A stretch of DNA of 64,000 bases, from positions 806,001 to 870,000 of the forward strand of contig NZ_CP082161.1 of assembly GCF_023101665.1 (NCBI RefSeq), given 5' to 3'. This document shows, one piece after another, positions 26,895-35,294 of this stretch; position 1 is the stretch's first letter; the number at the start of each line of letters is the position of its first letter. The notes under the pieces are model-generated. The model saw nothing but the letters and a program-made list of their open reading frames with translations. It was not told the DNA's origin and made no database searches. The position numbers were made by a program, and so were the translations under genes. This stretch comes from Bradyrhizobium sp. 195 (GTDB taxonomy: Bacteria > Pseudomonadota > Alphaproteobacteria > Rhizobiales > Xanthobacteraceae).

Positions 26895-26993
26895 TCACAT
26901 TCCGTAGAAGATCTTGATCTCCCACAGCACCACGATGATAGCCGTGATCAACGTGACCGCGGCGACTGCACTTTCCAGGGAAGCGACTCTCAT
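26895..26993 (-). CDS. Predicted 32-residue single-span membrane protein
   Basis: A short frame in the gap between the thioesterase and ligase genes, too small for usual ORF callers. The product begins MRVASLESAVAAVTLITAII and continues VVLWEIKIFYGM. About 20 uninterrupted hydrophobic residues form one membrane helix, with Arg before and Lys after it. GGAGAG lies 8 bases before the ATG, a proper ribosome site. This architecture fits small membrane regulators or subunits. No family is recognised, and the evidence is only frame, ribosome site and composition. Confidence 0.45.
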   Translation of the reverse strand: MRVASLESAVAAVTLITAIIVVLWEIKIFYGM

Positions 26994-27133
26994 CTTACTC
27001 TCCGCTTCCCAGCCCCATCAGCGGTCTAGGTGATTCCCCGATTCGCCGGCAATTGCGTGGACGCTGCGCGCGCACACTCCGTTGCGCGTTGTGGTGTCGG
27101 GGCAACAATGACACCGTAGAATCCCGGGGTATT

Positions 27134-28696
27134 TCACCCCACCATTCGGTCCCGGCCGCTCCAGAAGCCCGCACGCAGCACCTTCTTGTCGACCTTGCCG
27201 ACGCCGGTCATCGGCAATTGCTTGACGAACTGGATCTGCTTGGGCGCATGCGCAGAGCCTTTTCGCGTCCTGACCAGGTTGATCAGCTCGTCCGGATCGG
27301 GCCGAGCGCCCTCGCGCGGCACCACGATGGCGGTGACGGCCTCGCCCCATTTCTCGTCGGGGATGCCGACGACCGCGACCATGGCGACATCGGCATGTTG
27401 CGACAGCACGTCCTCGACTTCGCGCGGGAAGATGTTGAAGCCGCCGGACACGATCATGTCCTTCTTGCGGTCGAGGATGAACATGTAGCCGCGCTCGTCC
27501 TTCCGTGCGATGTCGCCGGTATGGACCCAGCCGTTCTTCAGCGTTTCGGCGGTGATGTCAGGCCGCTTCCAGTATTCGGCCATGACATGCGGGGCGCGCA
27601 CGCAGATCTCGCCGGCCTCGCCCGTCTTCACCTCCTGATCGTTGTCGTCGAGGATTCTGACCTCGCAGGCCGCGATAGGGAAGCCGCAGGACAGGAACAG
27701 TTCGGGCGTCCTGGGATCGTGATCCGCCTTGCGAAGCACCGAGACCGGATAGCATTCGGTCTGGCCGTAGAGCTGCGAGAACACTGGTCCGATGCGCTCG
27801 ATGCCTTCGACCAGCCGGCTCGGCGACATCGCGGACGCCCCGTAGAGCACCAGCTCGAGTGAGGAGAGATCGGTCTTATCAAGCGCGGGATGGTCGAGCA
27901 ACACGTAGATCATAGTCGGCACGAACAGCGTGAAATTGATGCGCTCGCGCGCGATCGTGGCCAGCACGGCCTCGGGATCGAATCCCTTCAGCATGTGCAC
28001 GGTGCCGCCGCGCATCAGGGTCGGCAGCACTTTCGTGCCGGCGACATGACTGATCGGCGCGACCGTGAGATAGCGTGCCGCGTCGGGGATCTCGAAATCG
28101 GCAAGGATCGCAGCGGCGGCTCCGGCATTCTCGCGGTGATAACGCAGCGCGCCCTTGGATTTGCCGGTGGTGCCGCCGGTGTAGTTCAGCGTGGAGAGAT
28201 CGTCGAGGCCGGCGAGGCTCTGCGCGCTGGCATGTCCCGCGCTCTCGATCGCCGCCAGCAGATCGACACCGTAGCCGGCCGGCCCCATGGTGAAGACCGC
28301 CTTGAGTCGGCTCGCTCTCGCGGCCAGCTCTCCGCCGCGGTCGCGGAAGGCGGCCGTATCGACCACCAGCATCGCCGCCTCGGAATCCTCGAGCTGGAAC
28401 AGCTGGTCCTCCAGCGATCCCAGCGGATGCAGCCAGGTGATGCAGAGCCGCGACAATTGCGCGGCGACGCCGGCGCACCAGGTGTCGGCACGGTTGGCCG
28501 TGAGGAAGGCGACGCGCGCGCCCGCCTGCAATCCAAGCCGCATGAACACGCCCTGGATGCGTCCAATCAGGTCGATCGTGCCTTGGTAGCTCAGTGATCC
28601 CTCTGGCCATGCGAAAGCGGTGCGGCCGGGATAGCGCGACAGCGCCCGCAGCGTCTGTGCGCAAGTCGGGGACGATGCGTGGAGCGGATCGGACAT
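27134..28696 (-). CDS. AMP-dependent acyl-CoA synthetase/ligase
   Basis: 520 residues of the ANL superfamily; activates a carboxylic acid with ATP, then joins CoA. The P-loop is NYTGGTTGKSKGA (near residue 170), followed by LYGQTECYPVS, the hinge LDRKKDMIVSGGFNIFPREVE and the final TGVGKVDKKVLR containing the catalytic Lys. The length fits medium-chain or aromatic acid ligases rather than long-chain ones. GAGGAAAC lies before the ATG. It diverges from the second nitronate monooxygenase gene with a 123-base gap, so the two probably share control. The substrate cannot be assigned. Confidence 0.88.
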   Translation of the reverse strand: MSDPLHASSPTCAQTLRALSRYPGRTAFAWPEGSLSYQGTIDLIGRIQGVFMRLGLQAGARVAFLTANRADTWCAGVAAQLSRLCITWLHPLGSLEDQLFQLEDSEAAMLVVDTAAFRDRGGELAARASRLKAVFTMGPAGYGVDLLAAIESAGHASAQSLAGLDDLSTLNYTGGTTGKSKGALRYHRENAGAAAAILADFEIPDAARYLTVAPISHVAGTKVLPTLMRGGTVHMLKGFDPEAVLATIARERINFTLFVPTMIYVLLDHPALDKTDLSSLELVLYGASAMSPSRLVEGIERIGPVFSQLYGQTECYPVSVLRKADHDPRTPELFLSCGFPIAACEVRILDDNDQEVKTGEAGEICVRAPHVMAEYWKRPDITAETLKNGWVHTGDIARKDERGYMFILDRKKDMIVSGGFNIFPREVEDVLSQHADVAMVAVVGIPDEKWGEAVTAIVVPREGARPDPDELINLVRTRKGSAHAPKQIQFVKQLPMTGVGKVDKKVLRAGFWSGRDRMVG

Positions 28697-28819
28697 ATGT
28701 TTCCTCGTTGCTTGTCACGGGCTTCTGGCGTGCCAATGTTGCGGATGACGCTAGCACAGGGACTGCGGGATGAAACGACAAAGCCCGTGCGGCGAGGCAA
28801 GAGCGACAAGGAGAATTGA
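28697..28819. promoter_or_regulatory. Divergent promoter region, acyl-CoA ligase / nitronate monooxygenase 2
   Basis: A 123-base gap between two divergently read genes. Ribosome sites are seen at both ends (GAGGAAAC for the ligase, AAGGAG for the monooxygenase). I see no clear operator palindrome or -35/-10 pair. Confidence 0.45.
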
Positions 28820-29794
28820 GTGACATCCGATCGACTGCAACGCTTTCGCGATCGTCTCGCTCTGCCTTTGATCGCAGCGCCGATGTTCCTGGTGTCGGGC
28901 GTCGAGCTCATGATCGCGGCCTGCCGCAACGGCGTCATCGGCAGCTTCCCCACCGTGAATTGCCGCAGCACGGATCAGCTCGATGAATGGCTCACCGCGA
29001 TCGAAACGCGGCTGCGCCAGCACGAAGATCAAACCGGCCGCAAGGCAGCGCCGCTCTGTCCAAACTTGATCGTCCACCGCTCCAATGCGCGGCTGGAGCA
29101 GGATCTCGCCGTGCTGCTGCGACATAGGCCGGAGGTCGTCATCACTTCGGTCGGCTCGCCTGCACCGGTGTTGAAGCCGCTTCACGATGCCGGTGCGCTG
29201 GTGCTGGCGGACGTCGCTTCCATCCGCCACGCCGAACGCGCGGCGGAAGCAGGTGCCGACGGGCTGGTGCTGCTCACCGCGGGCGCCGGCGGGCAGACCG
29301 GCTGGCTCAACCCGTTCGCCTTCGTCCGCGCGGTCCGTGCATTCTACGACGGCGTCATCGTGCTCGCGGGCGGCATCAGCGACGGTCATGCGCTGCACGC
29401 GGCCGAAGTGCTCGGCTGCGATCTCGCCTATATGGGCACGAAGTTCATCGCGACACGCGAGAGCATGGCGGACGACCGCCACAAGCGGATGCTGGTCGAG
29501 AGCAGCGCCGACGACATCCTGCTCACCACCGCCTTTACCGGCCTGCAGACCAGCATGCTGAGGCCTTCGATCGTAGCCGCAGGGCTTGATCCCGGCGATC
29601 TGCCGGCACGCGGCACGATCGACATCGCCGAGGATATCGACGTCGCCGCGCGCGAAAACCGGCCGAGGCGTTGGCGAGACATCTGGAGCGGCGGGCACTC
29701 CACCTCGGGCGTCACCGATGTGCTCCCTGTCGACGATCTCGTTGCGCGGACGGCGGCCGAATATCGAGAGGCGAGGGCACGCCTCTCCCCGTAA
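28820..29794 (+). CDS. Nitronate monooxygenase paralogue lacking the catalytic His
   Basis: 324 residues, the same fold and layout as the gene at 24902: APMFLVSGVELMIAACRNGVIGSFPTVN, then LIVHRSNARLEQDL and LAGGISDGHALHAAEVLGCDLAYMG. The FMN loop reads TAGAGGQTG: Q159 replaces the His found in the sister gene (H158) and in characterised enzymes, codon CAG at 29294-29296. The enzyme may be inactive on nitronates or catalyse another flavin reaction. The start is GTG at 28820 with AAGGAG 7 bases upstream. It diverges from the acyl-CoA ligase gene. Confidence 0.85.
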   Translation: MTSDRLQRFRDRLALPLIAAPMFLVSGVELMIAACRNGVIGSFPTVNCRSTDQLDEWLTAIETRLRQHEDQTGRKAAPLCPNLIVHRSNARLEQDLAVLLRHRPEVVITSVGSPAPVLKPLHDAGALVLADVASIRHAERAAEAGADGLVLLTAGAGGQTGWLNPFAFVRAVRAFYDGVIVLAGGISDGHALHAAEVLGCDLAYMGTKFIATRESMADDRHKRMLVESSADDILLTTAFTGLQTSMLRPSIVAAGLDPGDLPARGTIDIAEDIDVAARENRPRRWRDIWSGGHSTSGVTDVLPVDDLVARTAAEYREARARLSP

Positions 29795-29931
29795 AAATGC
29801 GGAAAGTCGGGGCCGTCGTCCCGATCACAGTTAATCGAGGGCTCGCTCGAAACGCCCCATTTAACGGCAGATTAACCAACGCCCGCCAAGAATCCCCTCA
29901 CGGCCTCCAATCAGCGCCGAGAGGACAGGCG

Positions 29932-30180
29932 ATGGACTTCGATTATCTCAACACCAAGACGGCGGCTTCGCTGGACGAGATTCGCGTTCGGGTCGCGCAT
30001 GCCCTGGCCCGCCACCCGCTGTGCCGCAACGTCCGTTTCGACATCGTCAGCGTCCCTCGCACCCGCCGGGGCGGCAACTGGACGGTTGCGCTGCAATCGG
30101 TCGAGCCGCGCGCGGTCTGGGAGGCCTCGGAGATCGTCGCCGACATCCAGGACGCCTACGAGCTGGCCGTAGCTGCCTGA
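29932..30180 (+). CDS. Conserved-looking 82-residue protein, function unknown
   Basis: The product starts MDFDYLNTKTAASLDEIRV and continues with HPLCRNVRFDIVSVPRTRRGG, NWTVALQSVEPRAVWEAS and a helical end. No signal peptide, so probably cytoplasmic. The pattern of a helix, a beta strand with Arg-rich loop, a second strand and a helix suggests a compact alpha/beta fold. AGAGGA sits 7 bases before the ATG. An in-frame extension upstream to 29671 overlaps the preceding gene and was rejected. I do not recognise the family. Confidence 0.65.
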   Translation: MDFDYLNTKTAASLDEIRVRVAHALARHPLCRNVRFDIVSVPRTRRGGNWTVALQSVEPRAVWEASEIVADIQDAYELAVAA

Positions 30181-30316
30181 TTTCCCTGGCTTTTCACGGG
30201 GTATGTCGCGTCAAACATACTGATTGTCGCAACGATGGCACACTCAAGCCTTATTTCGTGCCTTTTTGCCCGGCAACGTTAACAAACTCGTGAAGCCGTC
30301 GTTCCCGGAGAGACGC

Positions 30317-31033
30317 TTGTCTAAAGCCATCACCATCGTTGTGCTGACCTGTTTTCTCGTCCTGGGCGCCGCCACCACCGCCATTCTTGGCCGCGACAGC
30401 GTGCCCCGCGTCAGCGAAGAGATGATTTCGCAGACGCCTCCGCCGAAGCCCCTCGCAGCCAACCGCGCCGCCAAGGCCGATCGTCTGGTCCCGACCTTGG
30501 CCCTGGCTTCGGCCGCGATCGAGCCGGTCCAGGTGCCGGCCGACAGGCTTTCGCAGGCGCCCCTGCTGGCCGAGCCGCTGCGGCAAGCCTTTGCTGCTGC
30601 AACGCCGTCCGATTTCCCGATGCCCAAGGCGTCGAGCCTGTCCGAAGCGCCCGCCGCGGCGGAGGTTCCCGCCGTCGAAGTTCCGGCCAAGCCGAAGGTG
30701 GTGGCCAAGCCGCAGCCGCAGAAACATTATACCCTGCTGTCCGACGCACAGATCTCCGGCATCAGGGATCGCCTGAAACTGTCATCGTCGCAGGAATATT
30801 ATTGGCCCTCGGTGGAGACTGCGCTCCGCAACGTCGTGCGCAAGATCTCGGCCAACAAGCTCTCCAATCCGAACGCGCCGCCTAGTGCGCAGATCGATCC
30901 GAATTGCGACGAGGTCCAGCAGTTGAAGTCGGCCGCAATGCCCCTGCTGTTCCAGCTGCGTGACGATCAGAAGGAAGAAGTGCGCAAGCTCGCCCGCCTC
31001 ATCGGGCTCGACAAGGTCGCGCAGCAGATCTGA
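30317..31033 (+). CDS. Membrane-anchored protein with Ala/Pro linker and helical C-terminal domain
   Basis: About 238 residues. One N-terminal membrane span (AITIVVLTCFLVLGAATTAI) anchors it, leaving the rest in the periplasm. An Ala/Pro-rich linker covers about residues 40-150. The C-terminal 90 residues form a helical domain (HYTLLSDAQISGIRDRLKLS, then EYYWPSVETALRNVVRKI and DDQKEEVRKLARLIGL) with a single Cys. The start is uncertain: TTG at 30317 has GGAGAG before it, while GTG at 30290 or TTG at 30224 are longer options. I do not recognise a named function. It precedes a second envelope-type gene by 87 bases. Confidence 0.68.
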   Translation: MSKAITIVVLTCFLVLGAATTAILGRDSVPRVSEEMISQTPPPKPLAANRAAKADRLVPTLALASAAIEPVQVPADRLSQAPLLAEPLRQAFAAATPSDFPMPKASSLSEAPAAAEVPAVEVPAKPKVVAKPQPQKHYTLLSDAQISGIRDRLKLSSSQEYYWPSVETALRNVVRKISANKLSNPNAPPSAQIDPNCDEVQQLKSAAMPLLFQLRDDQKEEVRKLARLIGLDKVAQQI

Positions 31034-31120
31034 CGGCGTAGGTTCCGCCGGGAACTGCTTCAACACCAGGAACATCCGGCAATCAACGCGCGTTGCTCGC
31101 TCCAAAGAGGGAGTGGATCA

Positions 31121-31816
31121 ATGCGCGCCTCGACAGCCTATTTCGTCGGTGCTGGAACCATTGTCGCAGCCATTGCCATCGGTCTCGGTGGTGGCATCGT
31201 TGCCGGCAACATCATGAATCCGGTCACGTCCAAACAGGGGCCGGACACCAGCAAAATGGCGCAGCGCGCCGAATCCGCCGGCGCGCCCGCGGCGACAAGG
31301 GCGCCCTCGGAACGCGTCGATTATCTCACAGGCTCGCAAGCCTTCGGTGCGATCGTTGCGACGCCGGCGCAGGCCGAAGTCAAGCCTGAAGCCGCAAAGC
31401 CCGACACGCAGCCCACCCAGGCAAACGCCGAACCGCCGCCCCCGCCGCCGTCGCAAGCGGCCGCGGTCGAGCCGCCCAAGGAACAGGCCAAGCCAGCAAC
31501 CGCATCGTCTAAGGCCGGGAAATCGACCGACCAGCAGGCCTCGGCCGACCCAACTTCTTCACCTGAGAACGCCTATGCCAAGGCCAGGGAGTCCGACGTG
31601 AAGCGCGCCACGTCCGAACGGCGCCGGATGGAGCGCCGTGACCGCTGGGCCGAGCGTCGCCACTACGATTCCCGGGAGCAGCGCGGCATGCGCGATCGCA
31701 CCGACTGGGACGACGTCGCACGCAACATCCGCGAAGATTCCGATGCGCGCGATTACGCCGGCCGGCCGCGCGGCGGCTTCCCGCAGATCCGGCTGTTCGG
31801 GCCCGACGACGATTAG
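31121..31816 (+). CDS. Membrane-anchored Pro/Ala-rich protein with Arg-rich tail
   Basis: 231 residues. An N-terminal helix rich in Gly/Ala/Ile (AGTIVAAIAIGLGGGIVAG) is a single membrane anchor. Residues 75-150 are low-complexity Pro/Ala/Lys/Gln, with PPPPPPSQAAAVEPP. The C-terminal 70 residues are highly charged with many Arg (ERRRMERRDRWAERRHYD) and end FGPDDD. GAGGGAG precedes the ATG. This disordered basic tail could bind nucleic acid or acidic wall polymers, but that is a guess. The downstream gene is convergent. Confidence 0.7.
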   Translation: MRASTAYFVGAGTIVAAIAIGLGGGIVAGNIMNPVTSKQGPDTSKMAQRAESAGAPAATRAPSERVDYLTGSQAFGAIVATPAQAEVKPEAAKPDTQPTQANAEPPPPPPSQAAAVEPPKEQAKPATASSKAGKSTDQQASADPTSSPENAYAKARESDVKRATSERRRMERRDRWAERRHYDSREQRGMRDRTDWDDVARNIREDSDARDYAGRPRGGFPQIRLFGPDDD

Positions 31817-31858
31817 CGCTTGGACTGAAGGTGCGCCGCTGTCATGTCAGTCCAGCGC
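31816..31858. terminator. Hairpin between convergent gene ends
   Basis: TGGACTGA (31821-31828) pairs with TCAGTCCA (31847-31854), extended by GCGC/GCGC with one bulged base; loop of 18 bases. It spans the ends of two convergent genes. No T-run follows on either strand, so termination activity is uncertain. Confidence 0.35.
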
Positions 31859-33401
31859 GTCGCAATCCTTCGAGATAATGCGCACGATCCTCATCCCGCA
31901 GCATCGGCAGCTCGCGCGTGATCCAGGCGAGCGAGACCGCCGGCTGAGCGCGGCGCAGACCGTCAAGCGCGGAAGCGGCGAGTGCCGGATCTCCTGACAT
32001 CCCGGCGGCGGCCGTCAGAACGCGGTGCGCGCCGACGAAATCGCCGCGTTGCCGCATCGATTCCCGCGCCATCTGCATGGCTCCCTCGTAGTCGCGGCCG
32101 ACGAACCGGGCATAGGCCACAACTCCGCAATAGATCGCCGCGAGCGGGTCGCGCGGGCTGAGCCGCAGCGCACGACGCGCGGCGGCGTCGCCATCCTGCC
32201 ATCGCCCGGCGTAGCACAGCGTCACCCCGTAGAATGCGTGCGCCATTGCAAAATTTGGATTGAGCTGCAGCGCCAGCTCGAATTCCGCCAGCGCGTCGTC
32301 GAAGCGGCGGCGGAACAGATAGGTATAGGCGAGGCCATGGTGGGCCCAGGCGTCCTCGCGATCGGCCTCCACCGCCGCGAGCGCTGCGCGCTCGGCGATC
32401 GGCACCGTCGTGGCCATGTCGGCCCAGCCCATATGCGCACCGAAGATATGGCTGGTCGCGAGCAGGCCCAGCGCCTTGCCATAGGCGGGATCGATCGCGA
32501 CGGCTTTTTCGAGCAGCGCTTGCGCGGCGGCATTGTCCTCGAGCGTGCTGCGCCAATGATGCGACAATGCGCGCATCACGAGGTCCCAGGCGTCGAGACT
32601 CCCTGGCGGCTTCTGCTGGGCGCGAAAACTCTCGGCAGCATAGAGCTGAGGCTCGATCGCGGCGACGATCGCCTCGGTGATTTCGTCCTGCACGGCGAAG
32701 ATGTCGGCGAGCTCACGATCATAGCGCTCAGCCCAGAGATGGCTGCCGGTCGAGACATCGTTGAGCTGGGCCGAGATGCGCACGCGATCGCCGCTCCGCC
32801 GCACGCTGCCTTCGACCACGTAGCGCACCCCGAGCTCGCGCGCGACCTCGCGGATGTGCACGGCGCGGCCCTTGTAGACGAAGGAGGAGTTTCGCGCGAC
32901 GACGAAGAACCAGCGCAGCTTCGACAGCGCGGTGATGATGTCCTCGCTGATGCCGTCGGAGAAATAATCCTGCTCGGCCTCGCCGCTCATATTGGTGAAG
33001 GGCAGCACGGCGATCGCGGGCCGCTCGGGAAGCGCGAGTGCAGCGCGCGGCACCCAGGCGGTGCGGCCGTGTTCCGGCGCGATCGCGCCCTCCTTGGCCT
33101 CGACATCGCCGACGAAGCGAAAACCCTTGCGGGCGATGGTGCGGATCAGCGCCTGGCTCGCGCCACTGTCGCCGACCGCCTTGCGCGCGGCGTTGATCCG
33201 GCTGGTCAGGGTGGATTCGGAGACGCTGCGCCCGTGCCAGATCTTGTCGATCAACTCGTCCTTGCTGACCACCCGGTCGCGGTTCTGCATGAGGTGGACC
33301 ACGAGATCGAAAACCTGCGGCTCCACGGCAACGGGAACCTGCTCGCGGCTCAGCTCGCGCAAGTCGGTATCGAGGAGGTGGTCCCTGAACAGAAACTGCA
33401 C
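31842..33401 (-). CDS. Winged-helix regulator with TolB-like and TPR domains
   Basis: 519 residues. Residues 1-100 form an OmpR/CadC-type winged helix (VEPQVFDLVVHLMQNRDRVVSKDEL, then ESTLTSRINAARKAVGD and IRTIARKGFRFVG, which is the wing). Residues about 130-270 match the TolB-like N-terminal domain often found with adenylate cyclases (AIAVLPFTNMSGEAEQDYF, DGISEDIITALSKL). Residues 280-510 are TPR-like repeats. It lacks a membrane span, so it is cytoplasmic. The start is GTG with GAGG 12 bases upstream. Targets are unknown; it is divergent from the lyase gene at 33820 and could control it. Confidence 0.85.
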   Translation of the reverse strand: MQFLFRDHLLDTDLRELSREQVPVAVEPQVFDLVVHLMQNRDRVVSKDELIDKIWHGRSVSESTLTSRINAARKAVGDSGASQALIRTIARKGFRFVGDVEAKEGAIAPEHGRTAWVPRAALALPERPAIAVLPFTNMSGEAEQDYFSDGISEDIITALSKLRWFFVVARNSSFVYKGRAVHIREVARELGVRYVVEGSVRRSGDRVRISAQLNDVSTGSHLWAERYDRELADIFAVQDEITEAIVAAIEPQLYAAESFRAQQKPPGSLDAWDLVMRALSHHWRSTLEDNAAAQALLEKAVAIDPAYGKALGLLATSHIFGAHMGWADMATTVPIAERAALAAVEADREDAWAHHGLAYTYLFRRRFDDALAEFELALQLNPNFAMAHAFYGVTLCYAGRWQDGDAAARRALRLSPRDPLAAIYCGVVAYARFVGRDYEGAMQMARESMRQRGDFVGAHRVLTAAAGMSGDPALAASALDGLRRAQPAVSLAWITRELPMLRDEDRAHYLEGLRRAGLT

Positions 33402-33552
33402 GTCGAAAACTCAGACCTCACGGCGACATCGGCAATGATGAAATCAAAACGAATTTCGACTGAAACCAGTAAGTCTGCCCACGGGCCCGCCCGGTTCAGC
33501 ACGATCGCGTGATGGCTGCCATGCGGGAACAGACCGTCTGGACAATCCGTCA

Positions 33553-33684
33553 CCGTCATCCTGAGGCGCCGGAGCGTAGCGGAGGCCTCGAAGGATGGAC
33601 GGCCCGGCTGCATCGTGGCCGTCTATCCTTCGAGGCTCTTCGTGCGTTGCTGCGCATCGCACGCCTCGCACCTCAGGATGACGG
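33553..33684. repeat. Palindromic intergenic repeat (family B, copy 2)
   Basis: Begins CCGTCATCCTGAGG and ends CCTCAGGATGACGG, exact complements, with CCTCGAAGGATGGACGGCC and GGCCGTCTATCCTTCGAGG pairing inside. Same plan as 1139-1269. It is the only repeat in the window in a gap between divergent genes (33402-33819, 418 bases); the rest of that gap holds nothing I can name besides the two promoters it must contain. Confidence 0.85.
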
Positions 33685-33819
33685 GGTGACAGCCTGACGC
33701 GCGGACGTAGTGTCCTCGCACGGCATCGATTGTGTGCCGAATCGTGAATGTCCATTGCCGAACAACCACGTCTGCGTAAGCTGCTCTCGCTAGACAACAC
33801 CAGCCACGAAGAAACGCCC

Positions 33820-35181
33820 ATGCCCCCTTTTCATGCCTCGACCACCGTGCTCGATTCCATGCTGTTTCGCGACGCCTTCGGCACGCCCGAGATGCGCGAG
33901 GTGTTCTCCGATGTTGCGCTGGTGGCGCGCTATGCCGAGGTCGAGGTGGCGCTGGCAAAGGCGGAGGCGAAGTGTGGCGTGATCCCGCAGCAGGCGGCCG
34001 AGGCGATCGCGGCGCGGACCGACGTCGCCGCGCTCGATTTCGAACTGTTGCGGCAGGAGACCGACATCGTCGGCTATCCGATCCTGCCGCTGGTTCACCA
34101 GATGGTGAAGCAATGCGGCGAGGCCGGCCGCTACGTGCATTGGGGCGCGACCACGCAGGACATCATGGACACCGCAGTGGTGCTGCAGCTCCGCGCTGCG
34201 CTGGAGATCGTCGCGCGCGACATCGACGAGCTTCGCGGCATCCTGGCGAACCTCTCGAAACGCCATCGCGACACGCCGATGGCAGGGCGTACCCATCTCC
34301 AGCAGGCGCTGCCGGTGACCTTTGGCTACAAGACCGCGATCTGGCTCGCAATGTTCGATCGTCATGCCGAGCGGCTGGCGCAGTTGAAGCCGCGCGTCCT
34401 GGTTGGACAATTCGCCGGTGCCGCGGGCACGCTGGCCTCGCTCGGCGACAAGGGGTTCGAGGTGCAGGAGGCACTCTGCTCTGAGCTGAACCTCGGCGTT
34501 CCCGCCTCGACCTGGCACGTCGCGCGCGACGGCTTTGCCGAGGCCGTGAACTTCCTCGCGCTCGTCACCGGCTCGCTCGGCAAGATCGCGCTCGACATCA
34601 TGATCATGGCCTCGACCGAGTTCGCCGAGGTCTACGAACCTTTCGTCAAGGGACGCGGCGCCTCCTCGACCATGCCGCAGAAGCGCAACCCGATCTCGTC
34701 GGAGCTGATGCTGGCGGCCTCGAAGGCGGTGCGCCAGCACGCCGGCCTGATGCTTGATGCCATGGTGCAGGATTTCGAGCGCGCCACGGGTCCCTGGCAC
34801 GCCGAATGGATGGCGATCCCCGAAAGCTTCGTGTTGACCGCCGGCGCGCTGCACCAGGCGAAGTTTGCACTCGCAGGCCTCATCGTGGACGAGGCGAAGA
34901 TGAACGACAATCTTGCCATCAGCCGCGGCCTGATCGTGGCCGAAGCGGTCATGATGGGGCTCGCGCCGCAACTCGGCCGGCAAGAGGCCCACGACGTGGT
35001 CTATGACGCCTGCCGTCAGGCCAACGACAAGGGAATGAGCCTGGCCGATGCGCTGTCCGCGGACCCGCGGATAGCGAGCCGGATCGACCGCGCCACAATC
35101 GAGGCGCTCACCTCACCAAAAAATTACCTTGGGCTCGCGCCTGCCATGGTTGACCGGGTGCTGAAATCGGCAACGCGTTGA
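33820..35181 (+). CDS. Fumarase/aspartase-superfamily lyase (adenylosuccinate lyase / carboxymuconate cycloisomerase-like)
   Basis: 453 residues. The superfamily signature SSTMPQKRNP begins at S282, with S283 as the expected catalytic serine. GATTQDIMDTA and GRTHLQQALPVTFGYKTA hold the other active-site loops. MPQKRNP is used where adenylosuccinate lyases have MPHKRNP. The length and start resemble 3-carboxy-cis,cis-muconate cycloisomerase (PcaB), but no other pca genes are near, and a purB function is less likely for a gene outside purine operons. The enzyme would eliminate or rearrange a succinyl-type substrate in the cytoplasm; the real one is unknown. A weak ribosome site precedes the ATG at 33820; an in-frame start 24 codons earlier is possible. 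Confidence 0.85.
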   Translation: MPPFHASTTVLDSMLFRDAFGTPEMREVFSDVALVARYAEVEVALAKAEAKCGVIPQQAAEAIAARTDVAALDFELLRQETDIVGYPILPLVHQMVKQCGEAGRYVHWGATTQDIMDTAVVLQLRAALEIVARDIDELRGILANLSKRHRDTPMAGRTHLQQALPVTFGYKTAIWLAMFDRHAERLAQLKPRVLVGQFAGAAGTLASLGDKGFEVQEALCSELNLGVPASTWHVARDGFAEAVNFLALVTGSLGKIALDIMIMASTEFAEVYEPFVKGRGASSTMPQKRNPISSELMLAASKAVRQHAGLMLDAMVQDFERATGPWHAEWMAIPESFVLTAGALHQAKFALAGLIVDEAKMNDNLAISRGLIVAEAVMMGLAPQLGRQEAHDVVYDACRQANDKGMSLADALSADPRIASRIDRATIEALTSPKNYLGLAPAMVDRVLKSATR

Positions 35182-35294
35182 AAACCAATATGCGTGAAAC
35201 TGCGTATCTTCTCGGTGTCGCAAGGTGCTCGCGCACTTGCGCCTCACGATGCTAGACTTAGATTGAACGAGAGACTTTCGGCAGAGGGACCCGC

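Noticed and set aside
33820..35181. Assigning this lyase as purB
   Set aside because: The signature MPQKRNP, the length and the isolated context fit the wider adenylosuccinate lyase/PcaB group; a specific purine role cannot be supported.
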